From positions 1,650,567 to 1,714,566 of the forward strand of contig NMRA01000008.1 in assembly GCA_002633005.1 (NCBI GenBank): 64,000 nt of DNA, in the 5' to 3' direction. The notes below the pieces were generated by a model. That model worked only from the letters and a program-made list of their open reading frames with translations. It did not search any database and was not told where the DNA came from. Of the stretch, positions 12,548 to 23,584 are shown in pieces (position 1 is the stretch's first letter; every line of letters starts with the position of its first letter). Made by a program: the position numbers and the translations under genes. This DNA is from Phoronis australis (lineage: Eukaryota > Phoronida > Phoronidae).

Positions 12548-13165
12548 ATGGAGAAAGTTGCGGTGTTAACTATTTCGTTTCTATTGTCGACGGCAGTTGA
12601 TGGATTCATGTTTGATTTGCCTGATAAGCAAGTTCAATGTTTTCACGAAAACTTTACCGAGATTGATACGTTTCACTTCAAATTCAAAGTATTACGGGGT
12701 GGAAATCGAGATGCGGACGTGAACATCACAAGCCCCAATGGAAAGTTGATTTTCAACAGAATTCGAGCAGTAGCTGGAGAGTTAACATTCGAGTCATCAG
12801 AGGGAGATTACAAGGTGTGCTTTAGTAATCATTTCTCAGAATACTCACACAAACTTGTATTTTTCACATTGACGCCAGCACATTTGAAAACGCTACAAGT
12901 TGCGCACGGAAACTATAACCCTACGGTGTCAACCTACCTGGAACATTTGCTGGATTCTATGAACCGGAAGTTGGCGGTGATTGTGGAGGAGCAGGAGAAT
13001 TATCGTCTGCGCGAAATGGTTGGTCGTCTGGCAGCAGAAGACCTCGGAAGCAGTGTTCAGATGGCATCCGTCATATTCACCTCATTAATAGTCATTACTT
13101 TAATGGGACAGATAGTCATACTGAAGCGAAATGTGTTATATTCAAGTACAGCACTGAGCATTTAG
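12548..13165 (+). CDS. TMED/p24 family cargo receptor, intronless
   Basis: A 205-residue single-pass protein of the p24 family, which packages cargo into COPI and COPII vesicles in the early secretory pathway. A signal peptide (about 1-19) precedes a GOLD domain (about 21-107) with the conserved cysteines Cys31 and Cys91; FDLPD and the YKVCFSN block resemble TMED3/7. A coiled coil (about 125-165) contains the family motif RLREMVGRLAAEDL (153-166). One membrane helix (about 172-193) follows. The tail, KRNVLYSSTALSI, is atypical: the family normally has a diphenylalanine and often a dilysine sorting signal, and both are absent. Vertebrate TMED genes have introns, so an uninterrupted frame suggests a retrocopy, although no poly(A) remnant is visible. 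The frame is intact from ATG to stop. Confidence 0.85.
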   Translation: MEKVAVLTISFLLSTAVDGFMFDLPDKQVQCFHENFTEIDTFHFKFKVLRGGNRDADVNITSPNGKLIFNRIRAVAGELTFESSEGDYKVCFSNHFSEYSHKLVFFTLTPAHLKTLQVAHGNYNPTVSTYLEHLLDSMNRKLAVIVEEQENYRLREMVGRLAAEDLGSSVQMASVIFTSLIVITLMGQIVILKRNVLYSSTALSI

Positions 13166-14399
13166 ATGAAAGAACGGAAGAATGATTCAACGTACCGAAA
13201 TTTGCTCCCCGTCAACGATTAAGTGAAATGTTACATGATTGCTTTACTCAGCGTTTTTTACCTGGGTGATAGACTTACTCAAAGCAACGGATTTATCACT
13301 GGCGTGGTACTAATGACACGTGTTACTTCGGGTTTCGGAAACAAGCCTAATATTCTGCAAGACAAAATCATGCAAGATCAAGCAAGTCAAACACAAGAAA
13401 AAATGAACCCCACTTGCTGCTACTTTTGAGCGTTAGATAAAGGCCTTGTCACCCCCGATCTCAGGTGGTCCGAGACGGTCTCACAGTTATGAATCACTAT
13501 GAGAACGGGCAGAACGTCCAGAAATTATCAAGTTTGGCCAAAACTACGTCTCGAATGTGACACCATGCAAGGGCCGTTTGGCTCAGAGTGTGCAATGCGC
13601 TGTCGCTTTTTTTTTCTAAATCTTTCTGAGAATAACTCTTGCTGTGACAGGGTACTGGGGTAGTGTCAGTGCGCGCTGAAAAACAAACCACGCTCATTAT
13701 CTGGTGCACGAACCAAGATATCTTGCCGTAATCTCGCGAGAGTTTAAAGGTTATGCAACACGTTTCTCGATGCAACTTTTCTTCACGGTGGGTGAATCGA
13801 GGACACACTTCAGGTGTACTATACTAGAGGGCAAAAAATATTGATCTCATCATGGTCGACCATCTGGGCTTTGTGAAAGTTTCAAATCTCCATACAAAAA
13901 GAACACATGGTTGTGAACAGAATTCTACTACAAGCGTAATCTGCATACCGTGCCATCTGTCATAAGTTATGACGCAGCTGGCTCCAGCTGCGCACGTAAA
14001 CGACCTTCTCGTCCTAGTCATGTGATCCAGAGCGTTGACATGTTTCATACATTTAATTGTTTCTTTCCTAGCTATCGTCTCGTTCACTCTTTTTAGTTGA
14101 GGACAGCAATGGTAATAAGTTTTAATTTGTTGTCGTCTCCCATTTCTGTCACTAAATTGTTATTATTTCTTATACGTAGGTCTAATAAATTTGTTTCTCT
14201 TTATGTACCTTATAAACCTTTTCGCAATGCGCTTTAAATAACTAAAAAAAACGACGAACTTGGTCAGCATTCAGCATTTACCCGACTGCTCCTATTGCAA
14301 GATGCATCTATTTCCGTACTCTGCTATCGCAATAAGTCTATGTCAGCGAGTGTTCCTTGAGTCGTAAATTTTTGACTTGCCAAATCGAGTTTTTTGTGA

Positions 14400-14700
14400 A
14401 GCTCAATTGTTAATTGGACCAACTAAATGATTAAAGACATCGTGAACTGAATTGAATTTTTGTGGCCATAATTAATGCTGAAGATTATCCTTTTTAAGTG
14501 GCTAAAATCGAAAATCGAATTACGCATTTTCCTCTCATAAATTCGCGATAGAATTATATTTCCGTTACTAATAAGAACATCGAAACCATCAGTGGGTTCA
14601 GAGTTAATTGGGATTGGCAAACCATAAAATTGCGAACTCAAAAATGGCGCGTGTAGCTCTGCGCATTACATGTGGCGTGCTCATTCCGTTCTTTAAAACG
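14400..14700 (+). repeat. Dispersed repeat family B, copy 2
   Basis: Shows the same ordered landmarks as the copy at 2036: a TATTTCCGTTACTAATAAGA block, GGGATTGGCAAACC, and AAAAATGGCGCGTG, followed by a short tail shared with the copies at 32385 and 37850. Edges are approximate. Confidence 0.55.
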
Positions 14701-15269
14701 GTTAAATATTCAACAATGACAGCTAAACGACGTTGAAATGCTCCTTTGAAGATGTCTTTGCATGCTTCTAATTTATGCTCATTTGTAGCAGGAAATAAAT
14801 GACAATGCTATTTGAACTTCGTTTACGCTAAACAAAGTGCAGTTGTATTCATCGACAACTTGTAGATGTTAAAACAAAAAATTCTGCAAATAGGTGACCT
14901 TTGCACTAATGACGTACCTTGAGGGCTCACGTAGTTCGCACCATGCAGTGTTATTTCCCAACACCACGTCACAGTACCAACTGTACTTAGTTCAGTGATT
15001 TACGGCGGGTCATTTTCGACACAAATCTCGTTCTAAAAACATTTCGCAATTTTCAACGTGCGCATCGTCCCAAAATCTTGTGTTTCTAACTAATCTGACC
15101 AAGCAATCACTGAGATAAGGAATTAGTGTGCAAGTTCCATTCATGCAGATTTCGACAGAGTAGAAAATGTTTGGGTATTGATGACGTGTGTATATTCACA
15201 GTCAAAATTCAGCCAGAACAGCACACTACGACACGGACAGCGTAATGCTGTTGCACTTCTAATCATTAG

Positions 15270-15429
15270 CAGTGGCGGATTTAGAGGGGGGGGGCAAATG
15301 GGTCCATGCCTCCCTAAAATTCTCCCAGATTACATTTGGCAGCTCGGGGGTGCGAATGTCTGATGGGCAAAATCCTGGCTAATACTCTGCTGCCCTGCCC
15401 CCCAATTAAAAAAACTGGATCCGCCCTTG
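15270..15429 (-). mobile_element. hAT-like MITE, family A copy 3
   Basis: Inverted relative to the copies at 2380 and 3693. It starts CAGTGGCGGATTTAG and ends GGATCCGCCCTTG. Flanks are ATTAG (15265-15269) and ATTAA (15430-15434), four of five identical, which supports a 5-bp target duplication. Related fragments of the same 3' end lie near 16775-16825 and 45855-45890. Confidence 0.75.
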
Positions 15430-15670
15430 ATTAAAGTTCATCTAACTGTTAGTTCAGTGAACTCTATGGAACACTGAAAAACTTTTTGTGAAATGGTTCA
15501 AATTTATATTTAATTTAGATTGTCAGGTAGCCGTGGCAAGCAGATGTCAAGTAGAACATCAAAGGAACAGGTTATTACTTGATAACGATGCATGTTTTAA
15601 TGATTAAGAAGATTGTACGAGTGTTAGTTGTCTAGGAAGCATGTACTAATCACATTTGAGGGTACGTAAA

Positions 15671-15707
15671 ATGTTCACTGAGGAGAAACTACGCCAAATT
15701 TGTTTCG
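15671..15707 (+). CDS. Exon 1 of the WxxW-M4 gene (signal peptide start), tentative
   Basis: An ATG followed by twelve codons and one base ends at a consensus donor GTAAGT (15708). Joined in phase 1 to 17822 it gives MFTEEKLRQICFVLVFAATV, a polar start then a hydrophobic core typical of a signal peptide. The phase match and the signal-like product are the only support; the 2.1-kb intron leaves room for other first exons. Confidence 0.45.
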
Positions 15708-18700
15708 GTAAGTTAAATGCTGTTGCCCGTAGTTTTTATCTCATGTAAGCATAGTTACGCGTAACCAGTTTTAACAAAAATTGTTTCGACAGATCCAGGG
15801 TCTGTCTCGATACATCACATTATTGAGGGAATTGCGCCGTATGATTTCAGCCTGAGTTACGTTTTTCCCAGGGATAATTTTGTCACAGTTCAGTAAACTA
15901 TAATACTCCAGGAAGGGGGGTTATTGGGGCCCTGAGCACGGCGTTTGGTTCTCACGGGAAAGCTCATAAATAAAACATATAACATGACACGAAAATGCAG
16001 GCGCGTCAGTATATTTTGTCACCCATGGTATCTATATTATGCTGCAGCGCGGCCCTCTGAAGTTTGACGACATTTACACGTATGAAAGCGTCTTCGACCC
16101 AGCTTGTCATAGATGGTGTTGGTTTTTGAAAAGCCAACAATTACAAACTGTTTTGCAATTAAAGGTAAAATAAGTTGAAAAACGCGTAATTTGACTGCGG
16201 TGGGACCAGAATCCATTCAGGGCTCAGGGTAACAGAAAAAAACCGTAAGCGGCGTGAGGCAGATTCAGGATGGAACATATCTCCTATCATTTTAGACCTA
16301 ATGTTCTAGCGCTTAAAATCTAGCAGTCTCCTTAAATTCGGCACTTTTCCGTAGGAAACAGTCGTGTATTTACAAGTACTTGCATAGGTGTGAGAAAGCA
16401 GACATGATAAAAAGTAAGTTTTACAAAATCAGCGTGGCGGGACACACGTCACTTCGCCTATGCAGTCTACAGATTGGCGAAATGCAGTAAATGCGTTTAG
16501 AAACAGACACAGTCGAGACAGACAATCTTCCCCCTTCACGCACCTCACGAGCATTCTCATCAATAGTGTACTTTTCTCACGAACGCATTTGTGTCATACA
16601 AACTGTAATTCTTTTCCTGCGAACCACATTCAATTCTTACGAAGTCGTTATTTCTCATTAACTGCATTTGGTTTCACAACAAGCAAGATGCATGCGATGT
16701 CCGGAATTAACACCTTTTAGAAGCTCCGTACTGTGCAATGCACGAGCTCGGTACGTTGTATCGAATCTGCCTGTACCCCGAACTGCCATGGCTCCCTTGG
16801 CCCCCCTCTAAATCCGCCAGTGCACATGACCTATTTGTGAGAAAAGAAAGTTGTAGATGAGAACACCCGTGCAGTCCGTGGGAGAGGAAAATTGTCTACG
16901 CTTCATTTTTAAAAATACGTTTAGTGGAACCAAAAACTTACAGATAAGATCATTCAAATACCCAACATATTTTGCAGACATATATCGGATTGACTCTTCA
17001 CGAAAAGGGGTTTAAAACGTTGTTATCTCTCGGTTGAAGAAACTCATTTTGTTTCACTTGAACTCATCCTCTTTCGTTCTTTGAATATATTTGATGTGCA
17101 TGCAAGTCTCCAGAGGGCGTCATGAAAGTATCTTAAGGCTTAAAACTAGATTTTTTTGTTTTGTAAAGTTCTCTAGATTTTCAATCAAACAGAGTTTCAT
17201 AAAGTCTATAATCAATTTAGGTGTTTTGAGCGATAATCAAAATTTCACAACATTTGGAGCATCAGCAATGATTTTTGTAATTTTTTCGCAAAAATGCTCT
17301 AAAACACAACTTTTTAATTTTTTGCGGGTATATCTTGTCACGATATATTCGAAACAGTTGTATTTATTCAAGCTTAAAAATGTCTTAAATAATGTTAGGC
17401 TACGTTTTCGTTTTTAGCAACTTTACTCCACGGCAAATCACTCAATGAAATGACCACGTGTGGTATTAGAATCAGGCGAGTGTACTCATGTTTGCCACAA
17501 TGGAAGTCGTAGTTAAAACGGATATTACTGAGAAGTTGGGACATTCAAAGGCTTTAAACGTGTTTGGACAACTGAATTAAGGGGGGGGAATCACTGGGTT
17601 AGCTGTCAGTATTCAAAATCTTGGAGAATCAAAAAGTTGCACGAGCTCACGCCCACTTAAGGAAAGCCATATTTTTGCAAAGAACAGGGGGCGGTATGAA
17701 CGGGGAGGGGAGGCATGAGTCCTTTACAGCCACACCATCTGTGCTCCACCGTCGAACTTTGACAGATCTGTTCATTATTTTAAAAATTTGTTTTGATAGA
17801 AATAACGTTTTTATTCAACAGTCCTTGTGTTTGCTGCTACAGTTGACGCTGGCAACATTCGCAACGCGTCTGACATTGTCAAGAAGGACGTCGTATCGAG
17901 GGACCCTAATGCCTACTTTGACAGCTTTGGTACAAACGTTAGCCTGGAGCACGGGCTGGTCATTACGGCGGGAAGCCAGAAATTTCTCACATCTTGTCAG
18001 TTTTTTCACAACGTGAAAATCGGCGACGCGTGCATAACAGCGGAACTTACTAAAGGTGATTGACGGTGGATAATTCATTATTTTTTACCTTAATCTTTCA
18101 ATAGAATTACGTGAAGATATCTCTGGTGGACATTTTGTACGTTGGTATTTTCTCTCTCGAGAGAGCATTTTGGCAATAATGTGGCCAGTTTTGGTTAAGT
18201 AAACGAAAGAAGATACGACCTGTGGGGGTCGAGTTGGCTTTCTGTGCCTGATAGTAATGTTTGCAATTTGGAATTATTTCGGTTACTTACTTCCTCAGTT
18301 ACCCAAGTAGAATTATTACGTTGTTCTGCAATGTAGAGCGGCACCCGCAGACGTAAAAGAAAATTTCCTTACCTTTCTACTTCAAATTGAAGTCAAAATT
18401 ATTTTTGGCATTTTTGCACTGATTTTGAGCGAACTTGAGGTAAGTTTTCATTATTCTGTGCCCTAGTGCATTATGGCTTACGTGGATAATTGCCTAGACC
18501 TAGTTTGCACTTGATGACCTCAGCAATAAGATTAAAAGCTCTAATATGAACTCAAGTTTTATTAGAAATCTCGTGTTTTACTCGAGTTTGTAGCTCGCAG
18601 AAACTCGTATGCACAAACTGCAATGTACTCGAGCACAGACTAATTACCACTTATCTCGACTTTGCACTAAAAGTAGAACAGAAAATGACAAAATTATTTA

Positions 18701-19210
18701 GAATTCAAATACTAGACCACGGACCCAGGAGTAACGGCTGCAAAGGCACCCTCATCAAAGATTGTCCCATTTGCTTTGCCTTAACAATGCAAATCTTAAC
18801 TTTAATAAAGTGGCCTTTAACATTGTTCAGAAGTTGAATGACCTCTTCCAGAATATTGGACCGATTTTATAAGCGTGGATAGACCAACGGCTACTAACGC
18901 AGGCGACAACGAGACTATTGCAAATATACTGGTATGTAAAATAGTGCACGTCACGTACTGACATTGAGGTGAAGAAAGCGATAAGCACATTATAATCAAC
19001 TTTATTCCTCTTCAACTTTTTCACTTTTAAAATTTCCACGTGTTGAAAAGCCATCTGAATCGTCTACAGTCACATAAAGCTTCTAACGCCGATCCTATGA
19101 GTTTGTGGCTGAAAATGGCCATATGGGTCGGCAGTCGGGCGGTCACCATCATCAAAACCATCACCATAACCATAGTCATCGTCAATATCACCGTCATCGC
19201 CATGGCTACT

Positions 19211-19294
<84 letters not shown>

Positions 19295-22200
19295 GTCATC
19301 ATCATCGTCATCATCATCATCATCATCATATCGATGTCAAAACCAACATTGTCATTGTCATTATCATTGTCATAACCATCGTCAACGTCATCATTTCCAT
19401 CACGGGCATCTCAATTGCCGTCATCTTCATCATCATCGTCGTCGTCACCATAATTAACCACCATGTTCGCTTCAAGTCCGTTTTAAGATATAACGTTTAC
19501 CTTCTAGAGTCATGGAGTAGATATTTGTGGCGGAGCTCAACCTCTCAAGGCCGTGTGCAAAGTAAAAGGCGTCGAATTCAGCAGATTTGGCCAAGACTGT
19601 AACACACCACCAGACATTCTTAGCGTCCTCTGCAGTCCAAATTACGGCCTTGTGTGCTTGAACGCTGAACAGACATCAGGACTCTGTCATGACTATGAGA
19701 TCCAGTTCTTATGTCCCAGTGAGTGACGTTTCTCCAGATATCTTTCTGTTGATAGATTTGTAAACTGACACGGAACCAACGCTATAGTCTTCAGGGGGGT
19801 GTATATAATGAATTTTGATAGTTTTTGAATTGCATTGATTATTCATTAACATGTTCATGACAGAATGAAATTGATTTGAAAAGTGCACAGCTGTCATTTC
19901 AACACACATCTCTGGAAGTTCCAGTAGCTCACCCTAAGAATCTGGGAGCTTAAACCACAAATTGGCCATTAACCACACCACCACACAAAGCCCCTTGTGT
20001 CAAAATGCACAACAGACCAAGCAGACTTACTTGATTTGGGTCTGAGAAGCAATCAAATTTTAAGAAGAAAAGCTCAAATGTTGCAAAATGCCAACTGAAA
20101 AGTTGGCTATTTTACGATAGAAAGTGCCCTCTGGTGTCTGTTTACCATGTTCAGTAAAAACTGGAGTATTATATGTATAGAATTTCAATGAAAGTAGACC
20201 AAATGCAAACTGTAAAACTTTAATCACGGTTATTTCAGTTCATTACTTCACAATAGTGGCAATACCTCAAGTTTATTTCTTGGCTATCTTTTGATCAATT
20301 TTTACGAAATGAAAAAGTTTGCAACCTAATACAAATGAGCTTCAAATACATGCTACGGATTTTTTGAATTGATTATAGTTAAGTTATTTTGGTATGAAGT
20401 TGAAATATCTTTTTGAATTTTTTTACTTTTAGTAAGTTTATTTGCATAAACTGAAATTAACAAACAAACACAAACACATTCACTCGCACAGTCACACTTC
20501 CAGCTCTGCTTGAATTTATACTGAATGTATAAAAGGGTTTCAAAAAATCCCAGCAAGTCAGGGGGTAATTCTCTAGATTTCATGGAATATTTTGACTGAA
20601 TGTTGTGCATTTGCCAAATCTCAAAAACAAACTTAAAAAAGCATTGTTATGATGGCTTTATGGTCATAATTGTGTATTTTTGACTTAAACAAGACTATTG
20701 GAAGATTTTGAAATCTATGACAGCATTTTTTTGGAGAAGCCATCGAGAAAAAATGAGCTTTTTTGAAAAACTAAATACGTTTATTAATGAAAAACTAGTC
20801 ACTCAAAAACAATGTTCTTTGCTTTTTCTCAAGTCGTGAGTCATATTTAAGACGATATATATTAAAGTTTACACATTTTTAAAGAGGAACATGGAGAAAC
20901 AAACAGTGTACCTACCTCCCTTAAACGTGTATGGGGATTAGAAACGAGATTTTTATCCCGCCCTGCCCGTTCTGCGCTGATGACATAAGAGCGCAGCCGT
21001 CAAATGAGTGTTTGTCAGGAGTCCAGTCAATACGAGTGCGCTGATAATTAAATTTACACTTTGTGTTTAGCGCGGTCAGTTTCATCTAATGATTCTTACG
21101 AATGCAAACTTGGAAAACTGAAATACATGAACTCTAAAATGGCGTGAATTAAATATTCTATGTTTGTATTTCAGGCACTATTATGCCGTCTACAGTCAAA
21201 GGGAATCTCATTACGGGAATAAATGGTTTAATCCCAATGTCACAGCTCTTCCCAATATGGATGGCCGTGAGGCGTGCAAAGTGGGAAACAAAGAGAGCAT
21301 TTGTACGGCAGAACAAAGGGAAATATTACAGATTTTGCTTCACCAAAGTATTAGTCAAATATTCCATCGACTGTGTGGAACCCGGCGAGCTTCGTCAATA
21401 TTACGAAATTCGCTTGATTACTCTCGCAATGAGAGGAAAGGAAACCCAGTTTTTCATATCCGCGATCTGGATCGAAGGTACAACACTCAAAGTTCTGAGG
21501 AATTGGTTCGAGGCCGGCCACGCCATCGAAACAAAGAAACAAATAGGCGGCAATGAGAAAACAGGCAAATATTACTTCGGCTCATCTCCTGGTAGGCCAC
21601 CACTCTGCGTAACAGCAGTACCAGGTACATTGGATTGTTTACTCATGAACGTCGACATGAAGACAATAAACAATGGCGGCTCCTCGTCAACCACCAAAAA
21701 TGATCCTCATAAGTTCAACTGTGCCCAGGAAAATGCAGTCGAAGTGAACGGGGCATTTTCACCTTTGAACGACGCGCATGGTCATGCAACGACAGCTATT
21801 AAGAAGCTCAAGGCTGAATTCGGAGAAGAATTGTTCAAGGACTGTTTACCCATGTCTTTGCTTGTTCATTACCAGGGGAACTGCGATGGCGCGTGGTGGA
21901 ATCATGCCGAGAGACGAGCCATGTTTTGCGACGGTAACTTTTTATATCCTCTGGCCTCTGATTTTAATGTGGTAACTCATGAGATATTCCACTGCGTGGT
22001 AATTGAAAGATCAAGCCTGAGCTATGTGGGTGAGCCCGGGTGCATACACGAAGCGATGACTGACATTACTGCTGAGTGGGTGGAATTCGCTACTTTCGGA
22101 CAAGTTGACTGGGTGGTAGCTGGATCCGTAACCAAGGCTCCAATCAACGGTATTCGGAATTTCAAAACGCCATCTGTTGACGGCCGGTCTATTGATAACT

Positions 22201-22484
22201 TTAGTCAGTACGAAGCAAGCATGGATGTTCACTACTGCAGCGGTTTATACAATAGAATATTCTTTATTCTGTCCAACATGAGTGGCTGGACAGTTACCAA
22301 GGCCTACTTTGTGTTTTTTCAGGCTCACTTCGGCTTTTTCAAAAGGTGCACCTCTCTTAGAGGAGGCGTTTGTCATTTAGAAGATTCTGCAACTGCACTT
22401 AGCCTGAACAAAGCGGACGTCACGAAAGCTTGCTTGTTAGTTGGTTTAACGTGTAAGAGGGACGACCCACTTGTGTGCAAATAA
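15671..22484 (+). CDS. Secreted WxxW-domain plus M4 (thermolysin-type) metallopeptidase, five exons
   Basis: Proposed model: exons 15671-15707, 17822-18055, 18852-18931, 19508-19718 and 21175-22484. Splice phases agree at every junction (1, 1, 0, 1) and give 623 residues. Order: signal peptide (about 1-22), Cys-containing segment of unknown fold (23-90), WxxW domain (about 92-187), linker with prodomain-like features (about 190-310) and an M4 peptidase (about 312-590). M4 enzymes are zinc endopeptidases. Zinc ligands His456 and His460 and base Glu457 lie in HEIFH, the third ligand is Glu480, Tyr471 and His540 match thermolysin Tyr157 and His231, and the His-to-Glu spacing of 20 is exactly that of thermolysin. 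The protein should act outside the cell or at its surface. The peptidase domain is certain; exon 1 is the weakest part. AATAAA overlaps the stop codon. Confidence 0.75.
17822..18055 (+). CDS. Exon 2 of the WxxW-M4 gene, Cys-containing segment
   Basis: Acceptor after TTATTCAACAG at 17821 and donor GTGATT at 18056. It encodes residues 13-90: the end of the signal peptide, then a segment with two Asn-glycosylation motifs and cysteines in TSCQFF and GDACITAEL. The fold is not recognised. VKIGDAC faintly resembles the start of a LysM motif, but the rest does not follow. Confidence 0.6.
18852..18931 (+). CDS. Exon 3 of the WxxW-M4 gene, start of WxxW domain
   Basis: An 80-base exon between acceptor CTCTTCCAG and donor GTATGT. 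It enters in phase 1 and leaves in phase 0, matching both neighbours. It encodes YWTDFISVDRPTA followed by AGDNETIANIL, which is the opening of the mucin-2 WxxW family (WTxW, then DxP, then GDxE). The second signature Trp is Phe here (Phe96). Confidence 0.7.
19140..19330 (+). repeat. ATC/GAT trinucleotide microsatellite
   Basis: An almost pure run of ATC triplets (about 19210-19329) with degenerate CATCATC-rich flanks on both sides up to about 19440. It lies in intron 3 of the WxxW-M4 gene and ends within 200 bases of the exon 4 acceptor. Poly-His, poly-Ile and poly-Met frames through it are artefacts of the repeat. Confidence 0.95.
19508..19718 (+). CDS. Exon 4 of the WxxW-M4 gene, remainder of WxxW domain
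   Basis: Acceptor ACCTTCTAG and donor GTGAGT frame 211 bases, residues 118-187. Six cysteines sit in the order expected of the Mucin2_WxxW family, ending with the signature GLVCLNAEQ, then LCHDYEIQFLCP. In this family the block reads GLxCxNxxQ then CxDYEVRFLC. A long ATC-repeat tract (from about 19140) lies in the intron just upstream. Confidence 0.8.
21175..22484 (+). CDS. Exon 5 of the WxxW-M4 gene, M4 peptidase domain
   Basis: A single 1,310-base exon after acceptor TTGTATTTCAG. Joined in phase 1, it continues the frame from the WxxW exon without a stop. The first 120 or so residues are diverged prodomain-like sequence ending in VLRNW, which matches the end of the PepSY/FTP region in vibriolysin-type precursors. 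Next come GGNEKTGKYYFG, VNGAFSPLNDAH, GAWWNHAERRAMFCDG (the NAFW-type substrate-binding strand, with Gly for Asn), HEIFHCVV, GCIHEAMTDI and DVHYCSGLYN. All zinc ligands and the catalytic Glu, Tyr and His are present, so activity is plausible. Extra cysteines near the C-terminus suggest secretion. Confidence 0.92.
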
Positions 22485-22485
22485 A
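22480..22485 (+). terminator. Poly(A) signal overlapping the WxxW-M4 stop codon
   Basis: AATAAA shares bases with the TAA stop (22482-22484). If used, the transcript would have almost no 3' untranslated region. Two other AATAAA sites lie in the direct repeats near 23490 and 23555 and may be the functional signals. Confidence 0.35.
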
Positions 22486-23480
22486 GCCGGCCTTGGTGGC
22501 CATTCTTCAAAAATCCCGTTAATTATGGACAACGAACATTCTTGACTAGACAATTACTAATTAACAAGCTATTCAGGGATACGTTTTGTTAAAGATCGCA
22601 AGTCCGGTCGCAGCTATGACGGTCGTTGCGTTTTCCTGAACAGTGAAAACCTTTCAGTTGACAGGCTAAACCTTTAAGTTGGTAATTTTTACAAGGCGGT
22701 GTAGATGCCTCAGACTAAAGCAAACGAACGATGTTTTGTATCTCTACGGATGTATTACGTTTATGTATCTGCCAATACTTTTGTGCATCTGGTAATACAA
22801 CGTAATACATCGTCAAATCTGCAAAGATTGAAGAAACTGCATGTATACAAAACTGACACTATCACAACTTTACGCAACAGGTTACACTGGGCCACTTTAT
22901 ATTTTACACGTGCTATTGATAAAAGCCATGGTAACTGATATGTTTAGTTCGTCTGTCCGCTTTCTTAAAGAAGACGGGCAGACTTGAAAACTTCCTTCAC
23001 GAAGAACCGTAACGGGGCTCTCGTGTTTTTAGCTCAGGTGTTTGGTGCAAGGGGCCCAACCATGAGGTCATGCACCGCAAGTGATATCAGGCTACCAGCA
23101 TTGTTTTTATATATGGTCTTTAGTTAACTCGGCGTACTATTGAAGGTGCAATGGCCGAGCTTTGATGGTTGAATACTTTTTATAACGGCGTTTTAATCCC
23201 TTTTCATGTGTGTGATTAAGTTGAAAAAGTTAACACCTTTGAACCCCCAAAGAAGTTTTGTTGTGCCCGGCTTTTAACACTTTAATACAAGTGACGGACA
23301 AACAAGTCGTGTCTCTTGATGTTTTGCCTCATAGTTCCACGCCTGAAGAAAGGAGACTGCGAGCGAGTATATATTAAGCTGTCTAACAGAAAGTACAGTC
23401 GGGTCTCCAACCAAGTTTATTTAGATGAGGAGAGATTTTTGGTTCCACAAAAACTTGATAGTTTGTTATTGCTCGAAACC

Positions 23481-23584
23481 ATGTCGACGAATAAATGAAA
23501 CGCCGTGAGAGGTCAGGTCAACTTGTAGAGACAGCTTACTACCATGGTCGACGAATAAATGAAACGCCGTGAGAGGTCAGATCA
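23481..23584 (+). repeat. Two-copy direct repeat of about 40 bp
   Basis: Copies at about 23481-23520 and 23544-23583 share a sequence that starts CATGTCGACGAATAAATG (CATGGTCGAC in the second) and runs through CGCCGTGAGAGGTCAG. About 24 bases separate them. Each copy carries one AATAAA. Confidence 0.85.

Larger units (their letters stand above)
13166..15670. other. Intergenic region with two repeat copies
   Basis: No gene recognised. It contains a family B repeat copy (about 14400-14700) and a family A hAT-like MITE (15270-15429). The open frame at 13223-13429 has no recognisable features. Confidence 0.5.

Noticed and set aside
17984-18055. LysM domain in exon 2 of the protease gene
   Set aside because: Only VKIGDAC resembles the motif; the remaining LysM pattern does not follow and the next exon starts the WxxW domain.
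19105-19602. Open frame with long poly-His stretch
   Set aside because: It is a translation of the ATC microsatellite and continues in the wrong frame across exon 4.
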